Below the pieces are notes generated by a model. That model worked only from the letters and a program-made list of their open reading frames with translations. It made no database searches and had not been told where the DNA came from. The translations under genes were made by a program, and so were the position numbers. This document shows positions 44,246-53,823 of a stretch of DNA of 64,000 bases, piece after piece. Numbering within the stretch: position 1 is the stretch's first letter; each line of letters begins with the position of its first letter. Location: assembly GCA_030430205.1 (NCBI GenBank), contig JAUIGE010000016.1, positions 1 through 64,000 of the forward strand, read 5' to 3'. The DNA is from Bacteroidia bacterium. Lineage in GTDB: Bacteria > Bacteroidota > Bacteroidia > J057.

Positions 44246-45673
44246 TTAAAATTGGAAGTAAACAAACTCTCGGGATTCGGTAAAATCTGCGAGCAGCAAA
44301 ATGAAAAGAATCAAACTGTAATATATCAGCCAGCGGTATGGCCGTCGCCAGCTGAAGATGGCCAGGTGAAAATCTTTTTTCCCAATGCGGATTTCCATCA
44401 GCACAAAAAATAGCAAAGCTATTGCCAGCAAAAATCCCTCGCGGAGGGATTCATAAGCCACCGAAATCGGTGGCAGCCAGCCCGTCCACTCGGTCAATTG
44501 ACCGAGGAGAAGCAGACTTTTATCAAAAGTCTCAGCCCGGAAAAGTAGCATCGGAAGGCTGAAAGCCAAAAAGACATAAACCATCGAAATCCCTGCGGGC
44601 AGCTTGAAAGTAGCCTTGAAGTTTCGCAGAAAAAAGGCCTCTGTCAGGTAAAAAGCGCCCAGCGCAAATCCCCATATCAGAAAATTGTAATTCGCTCCAT
44701 GCCAAAGGCCAGACACCAAAAAGGTGGTCAGAATGGCCAAAGACCATCTTCCGACTCCTTTGCGGCTGCCTCCCATGGGGATGTACACATAGTCCCGAAA
44801 CCAGGTCGAAAGCGAGATGTGCCAGCGATTCCAAAATTCCTGTATGCTTGTGGAGAAAAAGGGCGTCCTGAAATTGGTCATCAATTGGATGCCGAAAAGC
44901 CGGGCGATACCGATCGCCATATCTGAATAGCCAGAGAAGTCTCCATACACCTGTATGGAAAAGGCGAAAAGGGCGAGCAAAACGCCCATACCCGTAGCAT
45001 GGGTCGGCTCAGCGAAAACTTCGTTTACATACCATCCCAGCCGGTCTGCGATCACAATTTTTTTGAACAGCCCCCAGAGGATAAGCCGTAGGCCTGAGGC
45101 CGCTTCATCTGCGTTAAATTTTCTGCTTGCAAAAAACTGAGGCAGCAAACGTTCAGCGCGTTCAATCGGCCCAGCCATCAGCTGCGGGAAAAAAGAGACA
45201 AAAGTAAAAAAGGACAAAATGTCCTTTGTCGGTTCTAACTTTCCCCTGTAAATATCAATGGTATAGCTAAGGGTCTGGAAGGTATAAAAGCTGATGCCTA
45301 CCGGCAAAATGACATTCAGCGTGATGGGGTCGGCTTCCATGCCGATAGCCTGGATGAGCCGCGCAAAGGCATCAGCGAAAAAATTGAAGTATTTGAAAAA
45401 GCCGAGGATGCCGAGGTTTACCCCCAGGCTGAGGGCCAGCCAAAGCTTCTTTTGGCGAGGGGAATCGCTTTTCCCCATATACAAACCCACCACATAGTCG
45501 GTCAGGGTCGATATGAAAATCAGCACCAAAAACCGCCAGTCCCAAAAGCCATAAAAAACATAGCTGGCAAGCAACAGGACAAGGTTTTGGCGCTGCCGAT
45601 GCTTTTTCCATAGCCAATATGCCGCAAAAACCAGCGGAAGAAAAAAGGCAAAGGAAAGTGAATTGAAAAGCAT
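44246..45673 (-). CDS. MBOAT-family O-acyltransferase (AlgI/DltB-like)
   Basis: A 475-residue polytopic membrane protein. The invariant histidine is His325 in LVSGLWHGANYNFLIWG, and the second conserved histidine is His285 in WNRWHISLSTW. Other typical parts are GISFYTFQTLSYTID and FPQLMAGPIERA. AlgI-like proteins pass acyl groups across the membrane to an extracellular acceptor. The acceptor is unknown; no alginate, teichoic acid or exopolysaccharide genes adjoin. Confidence 0.9.
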   Translation of the reverse strand: MLFNSLSFAFFLPLVFAAYWLWKKHRQRQNLVLLLASYVFYGFWDWRFLVLIFISTLTDYVVGLYMGKSDSPRQKKLWLALSLGVNLGILGFFKYFNFFADAFARLIQAIGMEADPITLNVILPVGISFYTFQTLSYTIDIYRGKLEPTKDILSFFTFVSFFPQLMAGPIERAERLLPQFFASRKFNADEAASGLRLILWGLFKKIVIADRLGWYVNEVFAEPTHATGMGVLLALFAFSIQVYGDFSGYSDMAIGIARLFGIQLMTNFRTPFFSTSIQEFWNRWHISLSTWFRDYVYIPMGGSRKGVGRWSLAILTTFLVSGLWHGANYNFLIWGFALGAFYLTEAFFLRNFKATFKLPAGISMVYVFLAFSLPMLLFRAETFDKSLLLLGQLTEWTGWLPPISVAYESLREGFLLAIALLFFVLMEIRIGKKDFHLAIFSWRRPYRWLIYYSLILFILLLADFTESREFVYFQF

Positions 45674-45699
45674 TCAACAGTATTTGCCCGCAAATATAC

Positions 45700-45742
45700 A
45701 GGAAAACAGAAAAGGCGTGAAGGATTTCCCACACGCCTTTTC
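45700..45742 (-). terminator. Terminator after the type IX-sorted protein gene
   Basis: GAAAAGGCGTG (45709-45719) and CACGCCTTTTC (45732-45742) form a perfect 11-bp stem with a 12-nt loop. On the minus strand it is followed by TGTTTTCC, a modest T-run. Confidence 0.65.
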
Positions 45743-45755
45743 GTTAGTTGAAAAT

Positions 45756-45812
45756 ACTGCCCACTGCCCACTGCCCACTGCCCACTGCCCACTGCCCACT
45801 GCCTACTGCTTA
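45756..45812. repeat. ACTGCCC minisatellite at the end of the type IX-sorted protein gene
   Basis: Seven tandem copies of ACTGCCC, followed by two diverged ones. Read on the other strand this is the AGTGGGCAGT core found in the secretin repeat. The last codons and the stop (TAG at 45803-45805) of the minus-strand gene fall in the array. Confidence 0.85.
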
Positions 45813-47506
45813 CTAACCTTCTTCACCACGGTCTCAAAACCTTGACGTATCCGGAAAATATACATGCCAGCTGGCAGACCAGCGATATCCATTACCGCTT
45901 CGTTGGAGCCTGGCATCATGTGAAATTCCATTTGGCGCAGGCTTTTGCCTGAAAGATCCATTAACTCAATGGAGACATTGCCTGCCTGGGAACTACCGAG
46001 GCGGATGCGTACCTGTTCCTTCATCGGAACGGGATAGATGGCATCCAACTCCAGGCCTTCGGCCTGGCGCAAAACCTCAATGGTTTTGGAATGAACAAAG
46101 CGTCCATCCTGATCTACAAGCTTCAGGCGGTAGTAAGCACTGCCGATAGGCGCATGATTGTCCACAAAGTCATAGGAGTTTATCTGTCCTTCGGCCACAT
46201 TGCCTATTCCACTGACAGTACCCAGCGATTGGTACACCATATTATCGGTACTGACCTCGACCTCAAAAAGGTCATGATTGCTTTCGTAAGATGTCTCCCA
46301 ATACAGGTAATTGGATTTGCCGCGGTTGGTGCCTTCAAAGGCAGAAATGCTTACCGGGAGTACAGGGTTGATGGTAGATCGGGTGACCAGGATATTGATG
46401 TCGCATTGAGAGTTTCTTGTGCCATCAAGCAGGATATGGTAGGTTGTGCCTGCGTTGAGAGAGAGATTGGACCAGGTAAGGTCCGAGGAGGGCATATTAC
46501 CCTGGACCCCAAACTTATCGCATCTTATCCGCGTGGCCACATCCGCATCACCGCAATTCACTCCGCTGAGGAGCATGGCTACCATGTTATTGGGTTGTTG
46601 GAGACATTGGCTCGCACTGCCAAAATGGATGTTCCATTGGCTACTGCTTAGCGGAACCTGAAAACTGTACCAGACGGTATTTTCCAGAAATTCATCACAG
46701 GGACTCTGCGAAAAAGGCCAGGAACCTACATCGCCTACGTTTCCAGCCCAATGGCATATGCCTGCAAAACGGCTTCCATAATGATCTTCCGTAGGATCTG
46801 CTCCCCCTGCCTGGCAAGGATCATTCATGCGCTGTTTGGTGGCGCAGGTGATAGAAGCGGGCGCACTTACAGACCAGCTTGCGATGGAAGAAGTACTCGT
46901 ATTGGGGTCCAGGCCAACGCCCGAAGTAAGTACGGTCGGTGTAGAACAGCGGTCGTTGGTAGGTGCTGTGCAGGTTCCGTTGAGCCTTGGCTCCACTGTG
47001 ACCGAGCCTCCCGTGCCTCCGATTCTTTCGATCAGGATAAAGTAATGACCGGAGCCATCCATTCCTCTATTGCGCAAAAAGTAAATATGGCCGGGGCCCG
47101 TCAACGCTTTATTGCATACAGAGTTGTAATAGGTATAGCCTTCGGTATTTGCATCCCATTGGCAGGGATCGCCGGCATCCACTGATTCAGAGTACAGGAT
47201 TGCCATATTGACACTTCCTGCAAAGCTGATTTCAATTTTGAATGTCATGTCATAGTTGGTGGTGTTATTCCCTCCGGGAATCCACTCAAACCAGGCGTCT
47301 CCATTGGGAGAGGTAGAGCTACAGGGCCGCTGTCCTACGGGACTGTAGTCAACAAAATTGTCAAAACTAAGTGTTGTAGGAGTCCCAGCGGTTACGCTTG
47401 CAGCAGAACCGCAGTCGTTGGCCATACTGGAAAGGGCCAGGCATAGAAGTAGGGTAGAAATGAAATACAAGCGCATCTTCAGAATCACGTTAGGGTTAAT
47501 TTTCAT
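45803..47506 (-). CDS. Secreted protein with a type IX secretion C-terminal sorting domain
   Basis: About 567 residues. A signal peptide (FISTLLLCLALSSMA) precedes two beta-rich domains with many cysteines and Gly/Ser/Thr, possibly discoidin- or PPC-like (the patterns WFEWIPGG and YHILLDGT are typical of PPC/DUF-type carriers). The end is a por-type sorting signal: AIYPVPMKEQVRIRL, then VSIELMDLSGKSLRQ and LPAGMYIFRIRQGFETVVKKVSKQ. This directs export through the type IX system and surface attachment. No catalytic motif is seen. ATG 47476 is an alternative start. Confidence 0.82.
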   Translation of the reverse strand: MKINPNVILKMRLYFISTLLLCLALSSMANDCGSAASVTAGTPTTLSFDNFVDYSPVGQRPCSSTSPNGDAWFEWIPGGNNTTNYDMTFKIEISFAGSVNMAILYSESVDAGDPCQWDANTEGYTYYNSVCNKALTGPGHIYFLRNRGMDGSGHYFILIERIGGTGGSVTVEPRLNGTCTAPTNDRCSTPTVLTSGVGLDPNTSTSSIASWSVSAPASITCATKQRMNDPCQAGGADPTEDHYGSRFAGICHWAGNVGDVGSWPFSQSPCDEFLENTVWYSFQVPLSSSQWNIHFGSASQCLQQPNNMVAMLLSGVNCGDADVATRIRCDKFGVQGNMPSSDLTWSNLSLNAGTTYHILLDGTRNSQCDINILVTRSTINPVLPVSISAFEGTNRGKSNYLYWETSYESNHDLFEVEVSTDNMVYQSLGTVSGIGNVAEGQINSYDFVDNHAPIGSAYYRLKLVDQDGRFVHSKTIEVLRQAEGLELDAIYPVPMKEQVRIRLGSSQAGNVSIELMDLSGKSLRQMEFHMMPGSNEAVMDIAGLPAGMYIFRIRQGFETVVKKVSKQ

Positions 47507-47707
47507 GAATATAACATAGAATTGGCTGAAAGTAAACGATGTAAGCAAAATCTTATTTTAATTCCATAGCTAGTACATCTTTGAATTCCAGTCAAATAGC
47601 GGTCAACCAAAGCGTGATTAATCGGTATGAAATGGGCTAAAAGGAGGATTAGTATTCCTTATTCCCTCCGTAGCGTTTCGGCTGTTAGAGCAGTTTGGGC
47701 AGCTTTT

Positions 47708-50119
47708 CTACTCTGCCCGGAGGGCATCGATGGGGTTGCGTAAGGCCGCGCTCAAAGCCTGGCTGCCTATCGTCAGGGCGCCCAGGGCGAGCATCAGAAA
47801 AACGCCCCACCCGAAGTAAAGCAGGTTCATATTGATGCTGTAGGCAAATTGGCTGAGCCAGCTATCTGTCAGCCACCAGGTCAGCGGTAGCGCGATCACT
47901 ACCGCGACGAGCAGCAGAAGCAAAAAGCCTCTGGAAAGCAAATAGACGATCTGCCGGGGCGATGCCCCGAGGATTTTGCGGATGCTGATTTCTTTCAGCC
48001 TGCTCTCCGCCTGATAGGCGGAGATACCCAGCAATCCCAGACAGGCGATCACGATCGCGATGAAGCTAATGAAGCCCACCACTTTGGTGGAGTCCTTGAT
48101 CGTAATCAGAGTCTCGGCAATCTGCGCATCGTGAAAGTCCATGGAAAGATCATGAATGGCATCTATTTCGGTCCAGCTTTCTTCAACAAAAGCCACTCCT
48201 TCGGCTAATTGTTTGCCGTTGAGGCGGATATTAGCCCAGCGGATTCCATCCATTCTGTTTCTCAGTACCAAAGTGCCGATTTCACTCAGCAGGCTTCTGT
48301 AGTGAAAATCTTTCACCACGCCTATGACCTGACTCGAAAAAGCTGTCTCGGGATCAGAACCAAAGAAAATCTGCTTTCCCAGCGCTTGTTCAGGACTGTT
48401 GAATCCAAATGCCGTGACAGCTTGTTCGTTGATCACTACATATTGCTCGGCAGAATCACTGCCCGCCCGGGTGCTGACATCAAAGCCCTTGCCTGCAAGG
48501 ATTTCCAGTTTCATGTTCTGAATATAGCTATCGTCTATATAGAGGATGTGCGTTTGTCGAACATCGCTTTCTCCCGGAAGGCGGATGATATCCGCCTGGT
48601 TGCTGCCTGTGGCGGGGATGAGCGAAGAGCCCGAAATGCCCTCGATGCGGCTGTCCCTTTGCAATTCATTTTTCACCAATTCAAAATCATTGCCCTGCAA
48701 AGCCAGATTCAGCACATATTCTTTGTCAAAACCATAATCAGCCTGTAGCATAAATGCGGACTGCTGATTGAGAAAGGTCGAAGAAATAATGAAGACAAGG
48801 GAAAGGACAAACTGCACGACGATCAGGATTTTCCTCAATCCCCACTTGCGGTTGGGACTGAGGCTTTTGAGCCGGGTCAGGACTTCTATGGGTTTGAATT
48901 TGGAAAGGAAAATGGCAGGAAATGCTCCGGCAAGTAAGCCCACAAGGATGGCCAACCCCAAAAATTGCAGGTAGATGGAGAAGGAAGCTTCCAGCTCCAG
49001 GTTGAAAAAGCGGCTGAAAAACATGCTTTTAAATTGTGGCAAAATAAGGACTTCCAGTATCCCCCATGCGATAAGCATGGAGAAGATGGCCAGCACGATG
49101 GCTTCAACCACAAATTGCAGGATCACCTGGATACGATGCGCCCCGATCACCTTGCGTACGCCTATCTCGCGGGCGCGGTAGAGGGAACGGGCTATCGAGA
49201 GGTTGGTATAGTTGAAGGCAGCCGTAAGGATGATCAGGAAGGCGAAAATGGATAAAATCACCACGATTTGGAAAGGCATTCCAAAGGAAAGGTCATTTTC
49301 CCGCATCTCAGGCGGCATGATATCGGTTACTTTCTGCAACTGAAAGTCCAGTCTGTAGTTTTCCATGGCGGCGTATTGCGCCTCCGAGATAGCTGGAAAC
49401 AGCTTTTGGATATCCGAAGGCTTGCTGTTTGCGCGCAGTCGGAAATAGAGAAAACCGTTATTGGTATCGCTCCAACTGTTGAAGGGTGTGCGTTCCTGAT
49501 CCGCAAGCCGTGCTTGCAGGCTGCTGAGAGAAGCCAGCGCATCAAAGCGCAGGTGGGTCCGCTGCTCGGGATCCTTCAGGATCCCGGTGATGGTATAGCT
49601 TTCAGCTCCGGAAAGTTCCAGCACTTTTCCGACGGCTTCTGCCTCATCTATGCCAAATTTTTTGGCGGAGGCCTGCGTAAGAATGATGGTATTGGGCTCT
49701 GAAAGCGCATTTTTCGCAGACCCCTGTACAAACTCAAACCCAAACAATTCAAAAAATGCGGGTTCCGTAAAGAGCCCGTTCAGGGGTAAATTTTTATCTC
49801 CAAATATGAAATCTCCCCGCAAAGAGCGGTGGATGCGTAGCGCCTTTTCCACTGCGGGCATTTCCGTTGTCAGTTTTTCATAAAGCGGCAGAGGCGCAGT
49901 CGCAAAAGTAGAAGAATTGCGGCTTGTGCGGTCGCTTACCACGCGATACAGGCGGTCTTCATCAGGATGAAAATGGTCAAAACTCCGCTGATCATTGATG
50001 ATCAGGGTGAGCAGCATGCAGATAGAAAGCCCCATGGCCAGACCAAAGATATTGATGAAAGAGAAGATTTTGTTTTTCAACAAATTCCTGAGCGCGACTT
50101 TGATGTAGTTTTTCAGCAT
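47708..50119 (-). CDS. ABC transporter permease, MacB/FtsX type
   Basis: An 803-residue protein of the large Bacteroidota MacB-like permease family. N-terminal start MLKNYIKVALRNLLKNKIFSFINIFGLAMGLSICML is characteristic. A periplasmic MacB core follows (about 45-270), then an FtsX domain (three helices at about 285-410). A second half-repeat follows (helix at about 435, periplasmic part, FtsX helices at about 690-800, with QAESRLKEISIRKILGAS). The matching ATPase is not next to it. It may act in mechanotransmission or export. Confidence 0.9.
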   Translation of the reverse strand: MLKNYIKVALRNLLKNKIFSFINIFGLAMGLSICMLLTLIINDQRSFDHFHPDEDRLYRVVSDRTSRNSSTFATAPLPLYEKLTTEMPAVEKALRIHRSLRGDFIFGDKNLPLNGLFTEPAFFELFGFEFVQGSAKNALSEPNTIILTQASAKKFGIDEAEAVGKVLELSGAESYTITGILKDPEQRTHLRFDALASLSSLQARLADQERTPFNSWSDTNNGFLYFRLRANSKPSDIQKLFPAISEAQYAAMENYRLDFQLQKVTDIMPPEMRENDLSFGMPFQIVVILSIFAFLIILTAAFNYTNLSIARSLYRAREIGVRKVIGAHRIQVILQFVVEAIVLAIFSMLIAWGILEVLILPQFKSMFFSRFFNLELEASFSIYLQFLGLAILVGLLAGAFPAIFLSKFKPIEVLTRLKSLSPNRKWGLRKILIVVQFVLSLVFIISSTFLNQQSAFMLQADYGFDKEYVLNLALQGNDFELVKNELQRDSRIEGISGSSLIPATGSNQADIIRLPGESDVRQTHILYIDDSYIQNMKLEILAGKGFDVSTRAGSDSAEQYVVINEQAVTAFGFNSPEQALGKQIFFGSDPETAFSSQVIGVVKDFHYRSLLSEIGTLVLRNRMDGIRWANIRLNGKQLAEGVAFVEESWTEIDAIHDLSMDFHDAQIAETLITIKDSTKVVGFISFIAIVIACLGLLGISAYQAESRLKEISIRKILGASPRQIVYLLSRGFLLLLLVAVVIALPLTWWLTDSWLSQFAYSINMNLLYFGWGVFLMLALGALTIGSQALSAALRNPIDALRAE

Positions 50120-50132
50120 GGTGGAAGAGGAT

Positions 50133-50170
50133 GAGGGGATTAGCAGATGTGCAGATTAGCAGATGAGGGG
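50133..50170. repeat. GCAGATTAGCAGATG-type short repeat upstream of the permease gene
   Basis: GGATTAGCAGATGTGCAGATTAGCAGATGAGG contains the 10-mer ATTAGCAGAT twice. The same family appears, in the other orientation, at 16539-16570 and as shorter pieces at 18383 and 62249. Confidence 0.6.
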
Positions 50171-50304
50171 TACTCTTCAATCCCTATTCCAAAGGGGTAA
50201 GTGGCTGATAATCAGTTAATATCTCATTCTTCTCTTTTGATTTTCACTTAATGTTGTTTCGCAACGAAACATTTGGCATGTTTCAGGCTGAAACAGTGGT
50301 ACAC

Positions 50305-51426
50305 ATGCATATTGCATCTTTACAGTTAACTCAATTTCGAAATTATGACGAGCTGGCGCTCGAATTTTGTCCGGGCATCAATTGCCTGACGGGCCCCAAT
50401 GGCTCGGGCAAGACCAATGTGCTGGATGCGATGCATTACCTGGCTTTCACGCGGGGCTTCCGCAATTCGCAGGACAAAATGGCTGTGCAGGAGGGCGAGA
50501 CTTTTTTCTTTATAGGAGGAGATTTTCAGAAAAAAGGCGTGATGCGCTCCATACAATGCAATTTTGTTAAAGGAAAAAACAAAACCGTCATGGTCAACCG
50601 CCAGGCAGTCGCCAGGATGAGCGACCATATCGGCACCTTGCCGCTGGTGGTGATTCTGCCCGCAGATACCGACCTGATCAACGGCCCCTCGGCGGATCGC
50701 CGCCGTTTTATGGATATGCTGATTTCCCAATACAGCAAAAAATACCTCACCCACCTCATCCATTATGAGCGGCTGCTGGCGCAGCGCAACGCCCAATTGA
50801 AGCACTTTGGCGAGCATCGCTACTTCGATCAGGACCAGCTCGATATGTGGACGACCCAGCTTATTCCGCATGGAATAGCCATTTTTAAAGAGCGAAAAGC
50901 ATTTGTGGAGGAGTTCCGGCCTGTCTTTGAGGAAAAATTCAAAAAGATTGTTTCGGTAAAAGAAAAGCCTGCCATAAACTACCGCTCGCAGGTGGATGAA
51001 AATACGATAGAAGCCTGGTTGACCCTTTTTACTGAAAATCAACCCAGGGACCTGGCCAATCAATACACGGGTGTAGGCATACATCGCGATGACCTGCCCT
51101 TCAGCATCAATGAGCAATCCGTGCGCAATTTTGGCTCCCAGGGCCAGCAAAAGACTTTTGTCATTTCTCTCAAGCTCGCCCAGTACAGGCTGCTTCAGGC
51201 TCATACCCAGGAGCCTCCGGTGCTCCTGCTGGATGACATTTTCGACAAGCTCGACGAGCATCGGCTTGCGAGTATCGCCCGTATCCTCGATCGGGAGATA
51301 GAAGGGCAGATTTTCGTCACCGATACTTCATTGGAAAGAATGCGGGAAATCTTCGCCCAAAGCGAGAAAGCCGTGAAATTCTTTCAGGTAAAAGAGGGTA
51401 GGGTGAGGGAAGAAGGGGCGTTTTGA
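50305..51426 (+). CDS. recF: DNA replication and repair protein RecF
   Basis: A 373-residue SMC-like ATPase. Walker A is GPNGSGKTN (about 30-38), ABC signature QGQQKTFVISLKLAQ, and Walker B PPVLLLDDIFDKLDEHR, followed by the D-loop region. It loads RecA at single-strand gaps. ATG 50305 (MHIASLQLTQFRNY) is chosen because the family starts there. It is not next to dnaA or dnaN here. Confidence 0.95.
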   Translation: MHIASLQLTQFRNYDELALEFCPGINCLTGPNGSGKTNVLDAMHYLAFTRGFRNSQDKMAVQEGETFFFIGGDFQKKGVMRSIQCNFVKGKNKTVMVNRQAVARMSDHIGTLPLVVILPADTDLINGPSADRRRFMDMLISQYSKKYLTHLIHYERLLAQRNAQLKHFGEHRYFDQDQLDMWTTQLIPHGIAIFKERKAFVEEFRPVFEEKFKKIVSVKEKPAINYRSQVDENTIEAWLTLFTENQPRDLANQYTGVGIHRDDLPFSINEQSVRNFGSQGQQKTFVISLKLAQYRLLQAHTQEPPVLLLDDIFDKLDEHRLASIARILDREIEGQIFVTDTSLERMREIFAQSEKAVKFFQVKEGRVREEGAF

Positions 51427-51468
51427 GTTTTGGGTTTCGGGTTTCGGGTTATTCTCGAAACCCAAAAC
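51427..51468. terminator. Bidirectional hairpin between recF and the caspase-like gene
   Basis: GTTTTGGGTTTCG (51427-51439) and CGAAACCCAAAAC (51456-51468) form a perfect 13-bp stem. The arms are themselves built from a GGGTTTCG-type repeat. It begins directly after the recF stop and lies between convergent genes. Confidence 0.7.
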
Positions 51469-51482
51469 CCGAAACCTCCTCC

Positions 51483-53513
51483 CTACTCCGTGATGAAGAG
51501 CGGAATATTCCCAAAAAGATTGATCGGTGTAAAAGGGTGCTGACGCCCGCCAGTGAGCGTTTTGACGCGCTCTGAGACGAAGAGATTCAGCTCGTGAAGC
51601 GAGACCACCTGATCGCCGTTCAGATCGGCATTGCCGTCGAGGCCTTCCAGCATCGCTTTGGTAAAAGCGCCATGCCCCCACCTTTCGGTTTCGTAAGAGT
51701 ATTCTCTTCCGCTGGAGGAAGTCATCACGGTCAGGCCCGGCTCAGCGCTGATCAGTTCGCGGATGATTTGGTCCTGATCCACCGCTTTGCGGGTATCAAA
51801 TTCGAGCAGATCAAAACCCGACTGCCCGCTATGGCAGGCATCCAGCATCACCAGTTTTTTGCAAGGCACGCCATTGACACCCTCGGTGATGTCCCGGATG
51901 TTGAGCGCCGTAGCGAAAAGGTTGTAAGCGTTGAAGTCTGTAGGCAAAATGTAGAGGTTGCCTTTGTGATCCAAAGCGCCATGCGAGGAGACAAAAACGA
52001 GAATCACATCGTTTTGGGTGGCCTGTCTTTCCAGCCAGTTGATGGCTGTTTTGATGTTGACGAGGGTAGCGTCCCGGTTCAGGACTTTTTTGACTTCTAC
52101 TTTGTTGAATATCTTTCCCTGCATCAGGCTAAAGCGATCTGCTATGGCCTCAGCATCTGAGTGTGCATAGGTCAGGTTGACCGAAGGGTCGTGGTATTGA
52201 GAAATACCGATTGCCAAAATGTAAAGATTCGGGCGGTACATGGGATCATTATTGATCTCGACGGGCTTGCTGCCTACAGGCACCTCCGGTTGGGGCTTGT
52301 TGTTTTGGGCCACCACTGAAGGTGCCGCAAAAGACTCATCTCCATCAAAATGCCCATATCGGTTGGTCTTGATCAACCACATATCGGCTCCGCCGAGGGC
52401 GAAGCTCTTGGTGGCTCCCGCCAGGATATAGCCTCCGTCATGGCAAGATGCAATGGCATGGCCGTATTCGTCGCTGCTGCCGCTCAGGCGGCGCTCCCAG
52501 GCGAGCTCACCGAACTCGTCGGTCTTGACGAGCCAAAGGGCTTTGTTGCCGCCCTCATGTGACTCCATGGTGCCCAGCAGGGCGAAGTCGCCCAGAGGAG
52601 AGACCGTCAGGTCGTAGAAAACGTCCTTGCCCGATCCCCCAAAGGTATGTTGCCATTGGTAGACACCATCGTTGTCAAGCAGGAGCAATGCGCCATCGAG
52701 GCTACCATTGCCTTCGGAGCCTGTCCAGCCAGCGATAGCAAGCTCTCCGCCAGCCGTTTGCACGATGGCCTCAGCCGCATCATTGCGGTCACCACCATAG
52801 TTGCGTCTCCATTGTTCATTGCCGGAAGCATCCACCTTCATCACAAGCATGTCTGCTCCACCATTGCCAAAAGACTCGGTGTAGCCCACCATAACGAAGC
52901 TGCCATCGGCTGTTTCTATCAGGTCATTGACGACATCGGTTTGCTTGCCGCCATAGTTTTTTGACCACAGCTGAGTTCCTTTTTTATCTAAACGAAGCAG
53001 CCACAGATCGCTTTTTCCCCTGCTAAAAGAATTGCTGAAGCCGCCCACAGCCAGGCCGCCATCGGCTGTTTCTATCACGCAGGTGGCCTCGTCGGTCTCT
53101 TCTCCTCCAAAGGTTTTGGACCACTCCTGGTTGCCCTTTTTATCCAATTTGAAAATCCAGGCATTGAGAGTTCGGGTGTTGGGATTGAGAGTAGAGCGAC
53201 CTGCCACGACGACACCGCCGTCTGAGGTTTCTACCAAATCAGTAGCCCATTCAAAATCTTCTGCTCCCATATAGGTGCGCCATTTTTCGTCGCCGTAGCG
53301 GTTGACGCGCATCACCCAGATGTCGCTTTTCCCAGCTCCAAAGGAGTAGGTATAGCCTGCGACGAGGTAGTCGCCGGTGCGTGTTTGGGTTACTGCCAGA
53401 GCGTGCTCATCGGCACTGCCTCCGTAAGTTCGTTGGAAGGTTTGAGCATACATGACTCCCTGTATCAGGAGCAGGCTCAGAGCTGTTGTAAGAAGTGTTT
53501 TGGCTTTCATCAT
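51483..53513 (-). CDS. Secreted caspase-like (C14) protein with an N-terminal beta-propeller
   Basis: A 676-residue protein with a signal peptide (cleavage after GVMYAQ). Residues 26-391 contain about seven repeats of around 52 residues, each with a YGG, ET.DGG...GYT, then a D.W...L/V D..G...W pattern, which should fold as a beta-propeller. Residues 428-676 are a caspase-like peptidase with catalytic His511 (VSSHGALD) and Cys560 (LDACHSG). An EF-hand-like DLNGDQVVSLHELN (630-643) hints at calcium control, as in metacaspases. No type IX sorting tail is present. ATG 53513 or 53510 is the start with the signal peptide. Confidence 0.88.
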   Translation of the reverse strand: MMKAKTLLTTALSLLLIQGVMYAQTFQRTYGGSADEHALAVTQTRTGDYLVAGYTYSFGAGKSDIWVMRVNRYGDEKWRTYMGAEDFEWATDLVETSDGGVVVAGRSTLNPNTRTLNAWIFKLDKKGNQEWSKTFGGEETDEATCVIETADGGLAVGGFSNSFSRGKSDLWLLRLDKKGTQLWSKNYGGKQTDVVNDLIETADGSFVMVGYTESFGNGGADMLVMKVDASGNEQWRRNYGGDRNDAAEAIVQTAGGELAIAGWTGSEGNGSLDGALLLLDNDGVYQWQHTFGGSGKDVFYDLTVSPLGDFALLGTMESHEGGNKALWLVKTDEFGELAWERRLSGSSDEYGHAIASCHDGGYILAGATKSFALGGADMWLIKTNRYGHFDGDESFAAPSVVAQNNKPQPEVPVGSKPVEINNDPMYRPNLYILAIGISQYHDPSVNLTYAHSDAEAIADRFSLMQGKIFNKVEVKKVLNRDATLVNIKTAINWLERQATQNDVILVFVSSHGALDHKGNLYILPTDFNAYNLFATALNIRDITEGVNGVPCKKLVMLDACHSGQSGFDLLEFDTRKAVDQDQIIRELISAEPGLTVMTSSSGREYSYETERWGHGAFTKAMLEGLDGNADLNGDQVVSLHELNLFVSERVKTLTGGRQHPFTPINLFGNIPLFITE

Positions 53514-53626
53514 GAAGTGGAGAGTTCTCGCATTAAGACAAACGATATGAGGTAAAGAATATTGAGCTTTCTTAGCTTTGCCGACAAATCGGTTTATCTT
53601 TATTCTTTTCTCAAAATATAAAAATA

Positions 53627-53821
53627 ATGAAAACACTAGCGTATGTCGGCCTGTTTATGGGTTCCCTCTTTGTTACTATTGGCATCCTGATGCCTCTTAT
53701 TTTTCCCCCTATTATTGAGGATTGGGGCAATACGGGAAATTACATCGTAGGGGTGATCGTTGTTTTGTATGGTATCCTTCGGCTGAATCGGGCGTATAAA
53801 GTCCTGAAAAATGCCCGATAG
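53627..53821 (+). CDS. Small two-span membrane protein
   Basis: A 64-residue protein with two hydrophobic helices (LAYVGLFMGSLFVTIGILMPLIF and YIVGVIVVLYGILRL) and a basic C-terminus (NRAYKVLKNAR). It is divergent from the caspase-like gene and 2 bp before the next gene on the same strand. No known family recognised. Confidence 0.65.
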   Translation: MKTLAYVGLFMGSLFVTIGILMPLIFPPIIEDWGNTGNYIVGVIVVLYGILRLNRAYKVLKNAR

Positions 53822-53823
53822 TC

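Noticed and set aside
45520-45792. 90-codon minus-strand frame starting GSGQWAVGSGQ
   Set aside because: It is the minisatellite read in frame followed by antisense of the gap and of the MBOAT 5' end; no domain.
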